From: Deinandra increscens subsp. villosa
Taxonomy: Eukaryota > Streptophyta > Magnoliopsida > Asterales > Asteraceae
NCBI GenBank assembly: GCA_039602395.1
Contig: JBCNJP010000025.1
Location: 55,836,555-55,900,554, forward strand
Length of the DNA stretch: 64,000 bases
Direction of reading: 5' to 3'
Made by a program: the position numbers and the translations under genes. Below the pieces are notes generated by a model. It saw only the letters and a list, made by a program, of their open reading frames with translations, made no database searches and was not told the DNA's origin. Position 1 is the stretch's first letter. Each line of letters opens with the position of its first letter. This document shows, piece by piece, positions 1 to 11,690 of this stretch.

Positions 1-1663
1 TGCTCATATTGGGGTGTGCCTGGTTCACCCGTAGGACCTGCAAACATCTAGAAATCAATACCCGCACCAGGATTACAAGTACATACAACATTACCAAGCG
101 CTAAAACAATTAACACATACCGGTTACTTGCCAAAGATCCAACCCGTTTGACCCGTTTACCAGGCAATCACACATTTGTGTTCCATATTGTTATACCATT
201 GCTGAATTGACCGACAACAACCTGTTCAACCCTTGTATTCCTACCCATACCATTAAATGATGTGATTTGCATCATAGGGAATCCCATGTAGCCATCAATG
301 GTATTTCGTACCCTCGCGTTAGATTCCATTGAATCCGTGGGTAACAACACCACTTGATGGACTCATCAAGGGCCCTATGACACTATTAGCCCCCGGTTAG
401 CCATTGCCTAGGCTCCCATGAACCCTTGTAGCGAACGTGGCGTTTGGAGGACCTCACATACTACTACTAAGCTAAACAATGGGCATACAACCCCTTGGCA
501 CACCATGACTTCTACAAGCCTTTAGCGTGCACAAGTATGCACTTGGCCCAAGTTTCTATTGCGTTACTTCACAATAAACTAAACTGAATTCAAGCATACT
601 ACTCAGGGAGTAAGAATACATTACCTCGTGAGTTCGAGCTTCCGCTACCTCCGGCGTGGCCCAATTGATCACCTCCTTCTCCTTGATTGCCTATTGAGTC
701 CACAAACAAGTTAGGACTCCACATTTTCAACCAATTGTCCATGCTACCATTTAACATGCTAGCACAATTCCTCAATTGGACTTCTCATTGATACACATGC
801 ATATGATCATCAAAAATCAGTAATTACACTTCCTATGATCATTTTAAACACAATTCATGGTCACATAACCATTTAACTAGATTTGTGTGTCATTTAGGCA
901 TTTCATCAAACGGTTGGTGTGCATACTTAGATGCACACATTCATATTATACCCATGAACCTCCTACTTACCAAATAGCAAAGTTTAGGCAAGTACAACAC
1001 AATCTCATCATCAAATATTCATTTACTAACATAATCAACCAAATCATATAGTTAAGAACCCATGGTTTAGCCCAATTTCATGACCTACCTAGATCACCAT
1101 CTGCCATGAAGTTCACATAGAAGGGTTTGGTGACTAATTCACCAATTACCCATAAAACTACAAAATTCATGCAATATACAAGTTCTATAGCACCTAACAT
1201 TGGCTCATCTACAACAATTTTGCAGATTCAAGGTCCCAATCATGGAAACCTAGGCATGCAACTATATGGGGGATTGACTTACTTGTGCTAGAATTGGGTC
1301 TAGAGAGTGATCACACTTCCAATTCCAAGTTTAGGGCTGGAAATCGCAGCCTAGAACCTCAATGATGCAGAATTCGATTTTGGGGAGGTGGAGGAGAGGT
1401 CTTGGGAGCGCAGGTCGTGTTTCACGACTCCCTCTCCTCCTCCTTCCTTTTGTTAAATGCAACTTTCACATAATTACAAATTTGGCCCTTTAATTTTGGT
1501 TTTTGGTTTAATTTCTATTTAACCTTAATATATTTTCAATTTAACCCCCAAGGTATTCTAACATGGAAATATACTAACCATGCTAGGTCACAATTTGGCC
1601 ACATAACACAATATTATTTAACGTTAACGGAATATACACGTAACTAAAATTCGGGATGTTACA
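1..1663 (-). repeat. 3' LTR of minus-strand Ty3/gypsy element, cut by window start
   Basis: This block aligns almost base for base with about 4645-6307 and is the second long terminal repeat of the same element. Read on the minus strand it opens with TGTAACATCCCG at 1663, directly after a polypurine tract. The outer 540 bp and the target duplication lie before the window. The copies differ by scattered substitutions, so the insertion is not brand new but is still easily aligned. No gene lies inside; short reading frames occur in both LTRs and are not thought to be coding. Confidence 0.93.
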
Positions 1664-1684
1664 ACTCCACACCCCTTAAAGGAG
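1664..1684 (-). other. Polypurine tract of the gypsy element
   Basis: On the minus strand the bases before the LTR read TTTAAGGGGTGTGGAGT, a purine-rich tract abutting TGTAACA. This is where plus-strand DNA synthesis starts in LTR retrotransposons, and it fixes the 3' LTR boundary at 1663. Confidence 0.8.
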
Positions 1685-1704
1685 TTTCGTCCCCGAAACG
1701 AAAT

Positions 1705-3511
1705 TTACGTACCGAATAGGTGAGGATAATATAGTCGCATGTCTTCCTCCAGCTCCCAAGTTAGGTCCGAGCCCTTCCGGTGCTCCCACTTGACCAATAC
1801 TTGGCTCAACTCCTTGTTCCTCAACTTTTTCACCTTATGATCCAAGATCGCGATAGGCGTTTCCACATAATTTAGTTTGTCATCGATTACCAAATCTTCT
1901 AGTGGCACGTACGCACTTTCATCGGCTAGGCACTTTCGCAAGTAGGACACGTGGAAGGTATTATGTATGGCACTCAACTCCTCCGGCAACTCGAGTTGAT
2001 ATGCCACTTTTCCCACTCTAGCCAATATCCTAAACGGTCCGATGAACCTAGGACTCAGCTTACCCCGTTTACGGAATCGTATGATGCCCTTCCACGGGGA
2101 CACCTTCAACATTACCAAGTCACCCACTTGGAACTCAATGGGTCTCCTCCTTTTATCGGCATACGCTTTCTGCCTATCTTGAGCCGCCTTAAGCCTTGCC
2201 CTTATGATGTCGATCTTTCGGGATGTTAGGTCGACCACATCCTTGCTTGCAAGCTCTCGTTGACCCACTTCACCCCAACACACGGGTGTTCTACATTTCC
2301 TACCATAAAGCATCTCATACGGAGGCATCCCAATGCTAGCATGGTAGCTATTATTGTATGAAAACTCCACGAGAGGAAGGTGACGATCCCAACTTCCGCC
2401 AAAATCGATTACACATGCTCTAAGCATGTCTTCAAGAGTTTGGATCGTCCTCTCGCTTTGCCCATCCGTTTGCGGATGGTATGCCGTGCTTAACAACAAT
2501 CTTGTGCCCATTTTGGTTTGGAAGTCCCTCCAAAACTGGGAGGTAAATCGGGTGTCCCGATCCGACACAATAGACACCGGTATACCGTGTCGGGACACTA
2601 TCTCCTTCACATAAACATCAGCCATCTTTTCCGAAGTGTAGGTCTCGCATATAGGTATGAAATGGGCACTTTTCGTTAGTCTATCCACCACTACCCAAAT
2701 TGCGTCGTGACCCCTAACCGTTTTTGGCAATTTGGTTAGCAAATCCATGGTGATATGCTCCCATTTCCACTCTGGGATGTCCAACGGTTGCAATTTCCCG
2801 TATGGTTTCTGATGCTCGGCCTTAACCTGCATACAAGTTAGGCACTTACTCACGTATTTGACTATATCCCGCTTCATGCCGGGCCACCAATAGTCACGTT
2901 TCAAGTCATGATACATCTTGGTGGTTCCAGGATGTACCGAATACCGGGACTTATGGGCCGCATCTAGAAGAAGTAGTTTTACATTGCAAGTGTTAGGAAC
3001 CCAAATTCGACCGAATCGAGTCCTAATTCCACTACTCTCTTCTACCAAGTTTTTCACTTGGCCCACAATTCTTTCTTTCTTCAAATTCCCCCCCCCTTTG
3101 ATAGCTTCAATTTGTGCTTCTTTGATCTTGGTGATCAGATCCGAAGTCACCACCATTTTCATTGACCGTACCTTTATTGGGGCATAATCCCCTTTTCGAC
3201 TCAAGGCATCAGCTACCACATTAGCCTTTCCGGGATGGTAATGGATTTCACAATCGTAGTCCGTTATCGTTTCCAACCACCTCCTTTGCCTCATGTTTAA
3301 CTCCTTCTGTTCGAAGAAGTACTTAAGGCTTTTATGATCCGTGTAAATAGTGCATTTTACACCATAAAGGTAATGCCTCCATATCTTCAATGCGAAGATC
3401 ACGGCCGCAAGTTCCAAGTCGTGGGTGGGGTAGTTCGACTCATGCTTCTTCAACTGTCTAGAAGCATACTCTATTACTCTGCCCCGTTGCATTAAAACAC
3501 AACCGAGACTG
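1705..3511 (-). CDS. Ty3/gypsy Pol, C-terminal part (RNase H, integrase, chromodomain-like tail)
   Basis: This is the C-terminal part of a gypsy polyprotein, read from the gap edge at 3511 to the stop at 1705. In order it shows an RNase H block (YTDHKSLKYFF, ending in NVVADALSRK), an integrase zinc-binding HHCC segment ending CLTCMQVK, an integrase core with the catalytic triad in MDLLTKLP, VSDRDTRFTSQFW and QTDGQSERTIQ, a GPY/F-type module (PRFIGPFRIL) followed by HNTFHVSYLRKC, and a terminal VLVKWEHRKGSDLTWELEEDM segment related to chromodomains of the Tekay/Del chromovirus type. There is no stop within the visible part. Reverse transcriptase, protease and gag are missing into the 500 N gap. 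A frame drawn through the gap to 4065 is not real, because the bases beyond the gap are untranslated leader. Confidence 0.92.
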
Positions 3512-4011
3512 NNNNNNNNNNNNNNNNNNNNNNNNNNNNNNNNNNNNNNNNNNNNNNNNNNNNNNNNNNNNNNNNNNNNNNNNNNNNNNNNNNNNNNNNN
3601 NNNNNNNNNNNNNNNNNNNNNNNNNNNNNNNNNNNNNNNNNNNNNNNNNNNNNNNNNNNNNNNNNNNNNNNNNNNNNNNNNNNNNNNNNNNNNNNNNNNN
3701 NNNNNNNNNNNNNNNNNNNNNNNNNNNNNNNNNNNNNNNNNNNNNNNNNNNNNNNNNNNNNNNNNNNNNNNNNNNNNNNNNNNNNNNNNNNNNNNNNNNN
3801 NNNNNNNNNNNNNNNNNNNNNNNNNNNNNNNNNNNNNNNNNNNNNNNNNNNNNNNNNNNNNNNNNNNNNNNNNNNNNNNNNNNNNNNNNNNNNNNNNNNN
3901 NNNNNNNNNNNNNNNNNNNNNNNNNNNNNNNNNNNNNNNNNNNNNNNNNNNNNNNNNNNNNNNNNNNNNNNNNNNNNNNNNNNNNNNNNNNNNNNNNNNN
4001 NNNNNNNNNNN
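3512..4011. other. Assembly gap (500 N) inside the gypsy element
   Basis: Exactly 500 N. The missing gag, protease and reverse transcriptase of such an element normally need about 3 kb, so the placeholder is very probably much shorter than the true sequence. Confidence 0.95.
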
Positions 4012-4090
4012 AACCGAACGCTTAACCCATATCTCGAGCTCGAGGTTTGAGTTTAAGCACCACACGAGTGCTTAATTCTCTCAAACCACG

Positions 4091-4102
4091 GCTCTGATAC
4101 CA
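4091..4102 (-). other. Primer binding site (initiator tRNA-Met)
   Basis: The minus strand reads TGGTATCAGAGC three bases inside the 5' LTR end. This is the standard plant site complementary to the 3' end of initiator tRNA-Met. It proves that the element runs on the minus strand with its 5' LTR at 4106-6307. The leader 4012-4090 between this site and the gap is non-coding. Confidence 0.92.
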
Positions 4103-4105
4103 ACT

Positions 4106-6307
4106 TGTAACACCCGAGTTGATATTCATGTTTATAACGGTTAAACGTTTAATAACATAGTTTGGTCCCAGAAAATTTTTCAAAGTTAAGTGGTGTTTAA
4201 GTGTCAATTATCCAAAAACATACTACCAAGTGACATACTTGAAGAAACAAGTGCAAGTTTAACCACCACATTTACAAAATTACAATTCTTATTCTAATAA
4301 ACCACCAAAATCTCCGTCAAGCGTTCGGTTCTTGAGCTTCCGTAGGACATCCAACTACACGGGTCGTTTCCCTGCATTTCCCAACCAATTCGGTACTCAT
4401 ATAACACATTCGAATCGAGTGAAAGACCTTAGAATGAATTAAAACAACAATTTAGCACGTTGAAAATGGGGGCCCACCGTAAGCTACGGTGGGTACCGTA
4501 AGCTACGGTGGCCCCTGGCTACCTTACGGTAGCCTGATGCTGGCCCACGGTGAACTTTCACTCCTGTGGCCACCGTAAGCTACGGTGGTCACCGTAAGCT
4601 ACGGTGGCTTCAGGTCACATTGCCCTATTTTCATGCATTTTAAGCCCAAATCTCATATGGGGTGTGCCTAGTTCACCCGTAGGACCTGCAAACATCTAAA
4701 AATCAATACCCGCACTAGGATTACAAATTTATACAGCATTACTAAGCGCAAAACATTAGCACATACCGGTTTCTTGCCAAGTCCAACCCGTTTAACCCGT
4801 TTACTAGCCATTTTCACAATTGAGTTCCAAATTGGTATCCCATAGCCAATTTGACCGACAACAACCTGTTCAACCCTTGTATTCCTACCCATACCATTAA
4901 ATGATGTGATTTGCATCATAGGGAATCCCATGTAGCCATCAATGGTATTTCGTACCCTCGCGTTAGATTCCATTGAATCCGTGGGTAACAACACCACTTG
5001 ATGGACTCATCAAGGGCCCTATGACACTTTTAGCCCCCGGTTAGCCATTGCCTAGGCTCCCATGAACCCTTGTGGCGAACGTGGCGTTTGGAGGACCTCA
5101 CATACTACTACTAAGTTAAACAATGGGCATGCAACCCCTTGGCACACCATGACTTCTACAAGCCTTTAGCGTGCACAAGTATGCACTTGGCCCAAGTTTC
5201 TATTGCGTTACTACACAATAAACTAAACTGAATTCAAGCATACTACTCAGGGAGTAAGAATACATTACCTCGTGAGTTCGAGCTTCCGCTACCTCCGGCG
5301 TGGCCCAATTGATCACCTCCTTCTCCTTGATTGCCTATTGAGTCCACAAACAAGTTAGGACTCCACATTTTCAACCAATTGTCCATGCTACCATTTAACA
5401 TGCTAGCACAATTCCTCAATTGGACTTCTCATTGATACACATGCATATGATCATCAAAAATCAGTAATTACACTTCCTATGATCATTTTAAACACAATTC
5501 ATGGTCACATAACCATTTAACTAGATTTGTGTGTCATTTAGGCATTTCATCAAACGGTTGGTGTGCATACTTAGATGCACACATTCATATTATACCCATG
5601 AACCTCCTACTTACCAAATAGCAAAGTTTAGGCAAGTACAACACAATCTCATCATCAAATAATCATTTACTAACATAATCAACCAAATCATATAGTTAAG
5701 AACCCATGGTTTAGCCCAATTTCATGACCTACCTAGATCACCATCTGCCATGAAGTTCACATAGGAGGGTTTGGTGACTAATTCACCAATTACCCATGAA
5801 ACTACAAAATTCATGCAACATACAAGTTCTATAGCACCTAACATTGGCTCATCTACAACAATTTTGCAGATTCAAGGTCCCAATCATGGAAACCTAGGCA
5901 TGCAACTATATGGGGGATTGACTTACTTGTGCTAGAATTGGGTCTAGAGAGTGATCACACTTCCAATTCCAAGTTTGGGGCTGGAAATCGCAGCCTAGAA
6001 CCTCAATGATGCAGAATTCGATTTTGGGGAGGTGGAGGAGAGGTCTTGGGAGCGCAGGTCGTGTTTCACGACTCCCTCTCCTCCTCCTTCCTTTTGTTAA
6101 ATGCAACTTTCACATAATTACAGATTTGGCCCTTAAATTTTGGTTTTTGGTTTAATTTCTATTTAACCTTAATATATTTTCAAATTAACCCCCAAGGTAT
6201 TCTAACATGGAAATATACTAACCATGCTAGGTCACAATTTGGCCACATAACACAATATTATTTAACGTTAACGGAATATACACGTAATTAAAATTCGGGA
6301 TGTTACA
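4106..6307 (-). repeat. 5' LTR of the gypsy element (2202 bp)
   Basis: The LTR begins TGTAACATCCCG at 6307 and ends GGGTGTTACA at 4106 on the minus strand, next to the primer binding site. The 1663 bp visible in the other LTR match it closely. The base run after the outer edge, CTTAC at 6308-6312, should be the right target duplication; its partner is off-window. A cluster of palindromic hairpins lies at 4467-4612. Confidence 0.93.
4467..4612. repeat. Cluster of CCACCGTAAGCTACGGTGG hairpins inside the LTR
   Basis: The near-palindrome CCACCGTAAGCTACGGTGG (8 bp stem, 3 base loop) occurs four times in two abutting pairs, with a weaker relative (CTACCTTACGGTAG) between them. Each copy can fold alone or pair with its neighbours. 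It lies in the 3' third of the LTR, in the transcribed direction, so it would appear in the RNA. Confidence 0.85.
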
Positions 6308-6312
6308 CTTAC

Positions 6313-6440
6313 GAATGCATGAATACAAGCCTACATAATGCATATCTTACAAATACATGAAATGCAAACTTACATAATGCATATCTTACAAATACATTAA
6401 AAACAAATTGAAAATAAAACACACATTAAACTGGATTTAG
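6313..6440. repeat. Short direct repeats at the gypsy flank
   Basis: The phrase CTTACATAATGCATATCTTA and close variants recur two to three times in 6330-6400. This is simple repetitive flank with no gene. Confidence 0.5.
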
Positions 6441-7430
6441 TTTCCATAAAACTTTACCACTAGAGAACGTTTCATGCTTTCTTCTTCGAGTGACAATGAC
6501 TTTTTTCTAGCAGTGTGTTCAGATGAACAACTTGCATTTTCATTAGCTCGTTTTCTTTCATCTCTTGTTTCTTTTCTTTCATCAGTTGTACTTTCTATTG
6601 ATCCAACTCGAATTTTTTTTCATGAGTTAAAACTCATTGTCCTTAGTAAGCCTCATTCCACGAAGTTCTTCAACAATTTCATTTGAAGCCTTACCTTTTT
6701 TCCTTTCTTTTTAGCTGCATCTCTACCTATTGGACGTTTCCGAGCTCTTGAACCACTACTAGTTGGCGTTTCTAGGTTGGAATTGACACAATATTCCCCT
6801 TCTTCGGTAGTCCTGGATCTTTTTGTGCTACCACCACTATCTTCATTACCAACATCAGATTCAGGACGGGAATGTATGGGTCACAGTTTAACTGTAAATC
6901 CCATTTCTCGTGTTTACGCATAACTTCATTAAAAACAATTAAGTCGTTAAACTTATTCCCACTTGCAGCATAAATTTTAAGAGCATCATTCTCAATAGCG
7001 TTCAAGCTCATTCCACTTCTTCGTCGATATGCTTCACCGTACGCACCAACCCATTATGCTCCATTCTCGCTGAGTCGTTTAAAACGACCTCTCATTTGAC
7101 CTTCGTTCCTCTTCCCAATCTTTAATGGATCTTCTGCCTGAGCTGCATCATATAACTCTTTTATTTGTGCCCACATTGATATTTTTATCTGACCTTTGCC
7201 ACGAACACTGTCTTCACTAACAAGACACCATGCTGACATTAAAGCGATATCTTCAGCAGGAAACCATTTGTTTCCTCGTGCTTCTATTTCAGCATCTGGT
7301 GACATTTGTGGATTTATGTGGTGGGAACTTGATTTGCAGCTTGAAAGAATGAAGAGTTTTCATAGTATTGAGTAGGCGTATACTCTTCCGAATCTCCTAG
7401 ATTGAAAGTATTTGAATACGAAGGATTCAT
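6440..7430 (-). pseudogene. SANT/NAM-associated protein relic (Harbinger ORF1-like)
   Basis: The minus strand carries pieces of a DNA-binding protein that can be followed across three frames. It starts MNPSYSNTFNLG at 7430, continues with a trihelix/SANT-like segment RGNKWFPAEDIALMSAWCLV, GQMRGRFKRLSENGA (7305-7054), then WVGAYGEAYRRRSG, and ends with KRSRTTEEGEYC and ARKRPIGRDAAKKKGKK near 6700 plus a lysine/glutamate-rich helical tail. The order matches NAM-associated proteins, many of which are ORF1 of PIF/Harbinger transposons. It is broken by a frameshift near 7315, an in-frame stop near 7052 and a further shift near 6860. No Harbinger transposase or terminal repeats were seen. An intact host copy elsewhere cannot be excluded. 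Confidence 0.6.
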
Positions 7431-7675
7431 GGTTGAGAATAAGATTAGGGAAGAGTGGAGGAATAAAAACTATACAATGATCATGCACTATAAATAGAAA
7501 AAAGTTATGCATTTTTATATTTCTAAATATTTTATTAAACTAGATAATGTAAGATTTTCAATAGATAAGTTTTTAAAAAATCTCATCAACCAATTATTAG
7601 TTAACAAGTGTCAAAGAAATCTAAAATATATAATAAAAATTATAAGGAATTCAAAATATATAATAAGATATTTAT
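7431..7675. other. AT-rich spacer
   Basis: AT-rich sequence with homopolymer runs; no reading frame, terminal repeat or RNA motif was recognised. Confidence 0.5.
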
Positions 7676-7811
7676 AATATATACAATACAAATTGGTGGT
7701 GAATAGTGTACTCTTTCTTTCTTATAGTTTGACCACAAGAGTTTGTGGTTTTGACAGTTTACACCCTTTCTATTTTGTTTATTAGCTTTGTGATAAACAT
7801 CAGTTGGGTGT
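7676..7811. repeat. Direct repeat, copy 1 (about 135 bp)
   Basis: This segment, which includes AAATTGGTGGTGAATAGTGT and ends CATCAGTTGGG, is repeated at 8993-9129 with a few substitutions. The sequence between the copies is itself duplicated. Confidence 0.85.
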
Positions 7812-8112
7812 TTCTTTCTCTCTTCACTCAGTTTCTTTCTCTCTCTAAAATTGAGAGGCCGACACTCTACCGCCTCTTGGTGTCTGCATGAGGACGGAGT
7901 TTAATCTCCGGTGGTTGCCGGCTTAATGGTGGTTGTTGTTTGCCTTTGGTGATGTTTCTGTTTTGCGATAGTTCATCGGCGGCGACACAAAGATTTAATC
8001 GGTGACGGCGCAATGATATCGCCGGTGACCGGCTTTGAGCGTTCCGTATGCATCAGATCTGAACTTTGGTTTCTTTTAGGGTTTCAGGCGTTGATTGTCT
8101 AAGCCCTTTCAT

Positions 8113-8288
8113 TTCTGGCGACGGCGTGGTGCTTGCGCGCAGCCGCCGGCCGGATCTGAAGCTGGCTTCTACATCTGAGCCTTATGGCAATGACGATGAT
8201 TTCTGGCCACGACGTGGTGCTTGCGCGCAGCCGCCGGCCGGATCTGAAGCTGGCTTCTACATCTGAGCCTTATGGCAATGACGATGAT
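8113..8288. repeat. Two-copy tandem repeat, 88 bp unit, GC-rich
   Basis: Units 8113-8200 and 8201-8288 differ at two positions only. Each contains GCGCGCAGCCGCCGGCCGG, far richer in GC than the surroundings. A reading frame crosses it, but duplication rather than selection explains the openness. Confidence 0.9.
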
Positions 8289-8344
8289 GATTTCGATGAG
8301 ACTTGAATGTGATATTTGTGGCTTATTACTATTCTGATTTTGTT

Positions 8345-8985
8345 TCATCTTGAATCTGCAAAGGGCATGTACCCTTCCTAACACAGATTTTACTGTGTGT
8401 TACGATTCTTTGCACAGATTTTACTGTGTATGGTTATGCTTTGCTTTGCTTAATGGATCTGCTGCTATTAGATTCTTTGCTTATTAGGGTTTGTAAAAAA
8501 CCCCTAAATATGATTGAATGAAGGCGATGATGTATTTCCCGGATGTTATTTTGAACATCACTATCATTATCTACTGGCGAGGCATTGATTTGCAGCCATG
8601 GAGGATTTTTAGTTCTTTGTTCCATCTTTAACGGGTCTGAGCCTTATGTCATTTTGAGATGGGAGAAATTAGCCATCGACAATCATCTTGAATCTGCAAA
8701 GGGCATGTACCCTTCCTAACACAGATTTTATTGTGTGTTACGATTCTTTGCACAGATTTTACTGTGTATGGTTATACTTTGCTTTGCTAGGGTTTGTAAA
8801 AAACCCCTAAATATGATTGAATCAAGGCGATGATCTATTTCCCGGATGTCATTTTGAACAACACTATCATTATCTACTGGCGAGGCATTGATTTGCAGCC
8901 ATGGAGGATTTTTAGTTCTTTGTTCCATCTTTAACGGGTCTGAGCCTTATGTCATTTTGAGATGGGAGAAATTACCCACCGACAA
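8345..8985. repeat. Two-copy tandem repeat (338 and 303 bp units)
   Basis: Copy 1 (8345-8682) and copy 2 (8683-8985) are near identical except that copy 2 lacks about 34 bp around 8450-8485. Both contain the motif ACAGATTTTACTGTGT and an open stretch on the minus strand that starts MEQRTKNPPW. No known protein was recognised. Confidence 0.85.
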
Positions 8986-8992
8986 TCCCAAT

Positions 8993-9129
8993 TGTAAAAT
9001 ATACAATGCAAATTGGTGGTGAATAGTGTACTATTTCTTTCTTATAGTTTGACCACAAGAGTTTGTGGTTTTGACAGTTTACACCCTTTCTACTTTATTT
9101 ATTAGCTTTGTGATAAACATCAGTTGGGC
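8993..9129. repeat. Direct repeat, copy 2
   Basis: Second copy of 7676-7811; the sequences diverge abruptly after CAGTTGGG in both copies, which marks the repeat edge. Confidence 0.85.
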
Positions 9130-10534
9130 ATATCAAGTATTGGTGCTTTTGTGTTTTGTGTGGCCTTCGAATGTTAGCATACATATTGTTTGCACATGAA
9201 TTATCTATTGTCTCAGATCTCATGTTGGTTTGCATTTGTTTTGGGAGTCCGTTTTGGTTCGGATCAGAATGTATATGATTGAATGTGTTTGGTTATGGCA
9301 ATCTGAATATGCAGGTGGAATGGCAATGATGATTACACGTCGAATAAACAAGTGAAGAGATGACAGATTGTCTTTTGGCGAGGCAAAAAACGTGATTGTT
9401 AATTGCAGCCATAGACTTTCATGGATACTCATTACTTGATTGACTAATCTGAGCCTTATGGCAGTGATTGTCATGAACTGGGAAATAAGATAGGTGATTA
9501 AATTCTTATACTGATGTATTCTTTTTTTATCTTACAGGGGTTCTTTGTGAAGACATTTGAGTGCTTACATAACCGGGTTTGATGTCTTATGCTCTTCCTT
9601 ATCGATAGGTAAATTAATTGCTAAGTTCTCCATTGGTAAGTTGAACAAATTTATTTAAACTTTTGATTCATATCGATATAGTTCTCAATCATTAATAAAT
9701 TATTGAAACTGAGACAAGTGACAAAGTTATGAGGCACTAAATCAAATGCTAACATCTACCTAATTTGTTGTCAGTACTTTTTTAGTAACTTTAGGCAAAG
9801 AAACCTATTTCAACTTGAAAGAATAGAAATGGTACATTTGATGCCTGAAAGATTGTTGAATACATGAAAGATAAATATAATTATCTTTCACATCAAGTTA
9901 TTAGTGTATATTGCTTCTGGTCCTTGCATATTGACTATTCTAAACAGGTAATATTGTTGATTGATGTATAGGTTCAGAAGTCATCATATGATAATTCAAA
10001 ATTACCTACAAATCAAGTAATTAGTAGTTCAAGGTATGTTCAATTCTACTGGCTTACAAGTTATAGAATGTGGTTCTTTTTAGATTCATTTACACTGCTT
10101 TTGTTCTTATATTCAGTTAAGTTATTTGTTTTGCTTTTCTGTGAATTTTGGTTTTGATTGCTTCATAATATGAGAAGGCTTTTCAATCGCAGTTTGCTTC
10201 ATAATGTGTCTGCATCCTTTTCTTTTTACAACCGGACTGGAAAATTTCATCAACTTATGTGAAGATAGGTAAATTTGTTCATAATTTTACATGATTTTGT
10301 CTATGTAATTCAAGCACATTGTAAATGAAACACATCATACATTATATACTATTCATCCATCTTTCAAATTGAAAACGACATGACAATGTTTCATGTTCGT
10401 TCAACAAGCCTATAACAGACTTACTCTACTAATATTATGATGGTAGTATAATTGTTTAGTATATATGTTGTTAGACATGTTTAGCCTCATGTTTACTATA
10501 TGAATTTTTGCTATAACTTAGTCTACAGTTTCAA

Positions 10535-10566
10535 CCCCGCGGCAACGCGCGGGGGGGGGGGGGGGT
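10535..10566 (+). other. Helitron-type 3' hairpin followed by 15 G
   Basis: CCCCGCG (10535-10541) pairs with CGCGGGG (10548-10554) around a GCAACG loop. This is the common plant Helitron terminal hairpin with the GCAACGCG core. It runs straight into 15 consecutive G (10551-10565). The usual hairpin is followed by about 10 bases and CTRR; here TCACACAACTCG follows. Confidence 0.6.
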
Positions 10567-10985
10567 CACACAACTCGTTAAACTAAATCTAAAAATAATA
10601 TAAAATAATCACCAAACCAACAAACCAATTGGTTGGTGGACCAAACAGGTCGTGAGATTTGGATAGCACCAATGATTATTTTAATATATTTTTTTTTACA
10701 TTTTGCCCAACCAACCAAGGTGCAAGTTGGCAATGACAGTGGTCTTAGGCCTCAGTTGTTTAGAAAACTATATTTTTTTTTTGTTTAGTAGGTTGTTTCT
10801 GTTGTTTATACTATTAATTATGCATTTCAAATAAATTTTCTTCAAAAGTCTATCTAACATCCGTTATATAAGGCGGTGTTCAACCATTCATGTTTATAGA
10901 GTTTTATATGTTTTGTAGTCAATTGCACTTTGAGGTTTTTCTCTCTTTTTTTATTCTGGTATTCTTTTGCTATTGAGTTTGGGAT
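10567..10985. other. Unassigned spacer between Helitron end and CACTA end
   Basis: AT-rich with a small inverted motif (AACCAATTGGTT) and poly-T runs. No gene or element end was recognised. Confidence 0.4.
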
Positions 10986-11420
10986 CACTACTAGAAAAAA
11001 AGGTTAATTTTTTATGCAAGTTTGCGTCGCTTAAGCGTAGGAAACAGTTGTTTCCGACACATTTGCGACACAGCTGGGTTGTCTGAAAATCCCAGGTCGG
11101 AAAATTCGTTCCTACACAATTCCGACACAAATTGTGACACTATTACGACACAAACGATGTGTCGTAAGTACCGACACATTTCCTACACATTTTTTCTTAC
11201 ATTAAATAAAAATTTAAAAATAACTATACCGTATATATATTGTATTTCAAAGTGTATTTTGAAACGTATTTTTTCCCGAGACAATGCGTATTGCATTTGT
11301 GACGCTTTTCAGACGTATCTTCATTTTTTTGTTTTTCTCGTTTACGACGCATTTCCGACACAATAGGTATTTGCAAAGTTTGTGACGATTTCCCGACACA
11401 ATTTGGGTATATAAGTTTTT
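10986..11420. mobile_element. CACTA terminal inverted repeat and subterminal region
   Basis: CACTACTAGAAAAA at 10986 is the canonical plant CACTA (En/Spm) end, with possible 3 bp target GAT just outside. The next 400 bp contain many copies of CGACACA in both orientations, like the subterminal binding sites of the element's regulatory protein. The other terminus is not visible; the Copia LTR at 19051 or a gap may have removed it. Confidence 0.85.
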
Positions 11421-11690
11421 TTTTCTTTTTGCGACGCTTTTTTTTTTGCAAAAGAACTTTAAAAAACTCAAAAATCCTGATTTTTCCAGCAAATAAATAC
11501 AGAAACATCCATAAACATAATAACAATGCAGCCAGAAATTCCATAAACCAAATTCATAATTCCAAATATAGCCAAATCAATTATCCAAAATACTTTCAAC
11601 TAATCCACATTTTCAAAAAGACTTTCGACCAAACCCATAACCTCAAATACATTCAACTAAATTCATAAACCAAATCCACAAAATATATAT
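11421..11690. other. CACTA 3' non-coding sequence
   Basis: AT-rich sequence between the subterminal repeats and the last exon of the element's gene; overlapping short frames on both strands look fortuitous. Confidence 0.45.

Larger units (their letters stand above)
7676..10566 (+). mobile_element. Probable non-autonomous Helitron-like element
   Basis: The block ends in a feature typical of plant Helitrons: a CG-rich hairpin (10535-10554) just before the 3' terminus. Inside are several direct duplications but no Rep/helicase gene. Stretches such as CTTACAGGGGTTCTTTGTG near 9533 look like intron-exon junctions and could be captured gene scraps; I could not identify a donor. The 5' end (expected to start TC after an A) is not located with certainty, and no CTRR tetramer stands in the usual place after the hairpin, so the limits are tentative. 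Confidence 0.45.

Noticed and set aside
3512..4065. Open frame continuing the gypsy pol to 4065
   Set aside because: It runs through 500 N, and the visible N-terminal residues come from the untranslated leader beside the primer site.
8066..8266. Plus-strand frame over the GC-rich 88 bp tandem repeat
   Set aside because: Its openness stems from two near-identical units; no protein family recognised.
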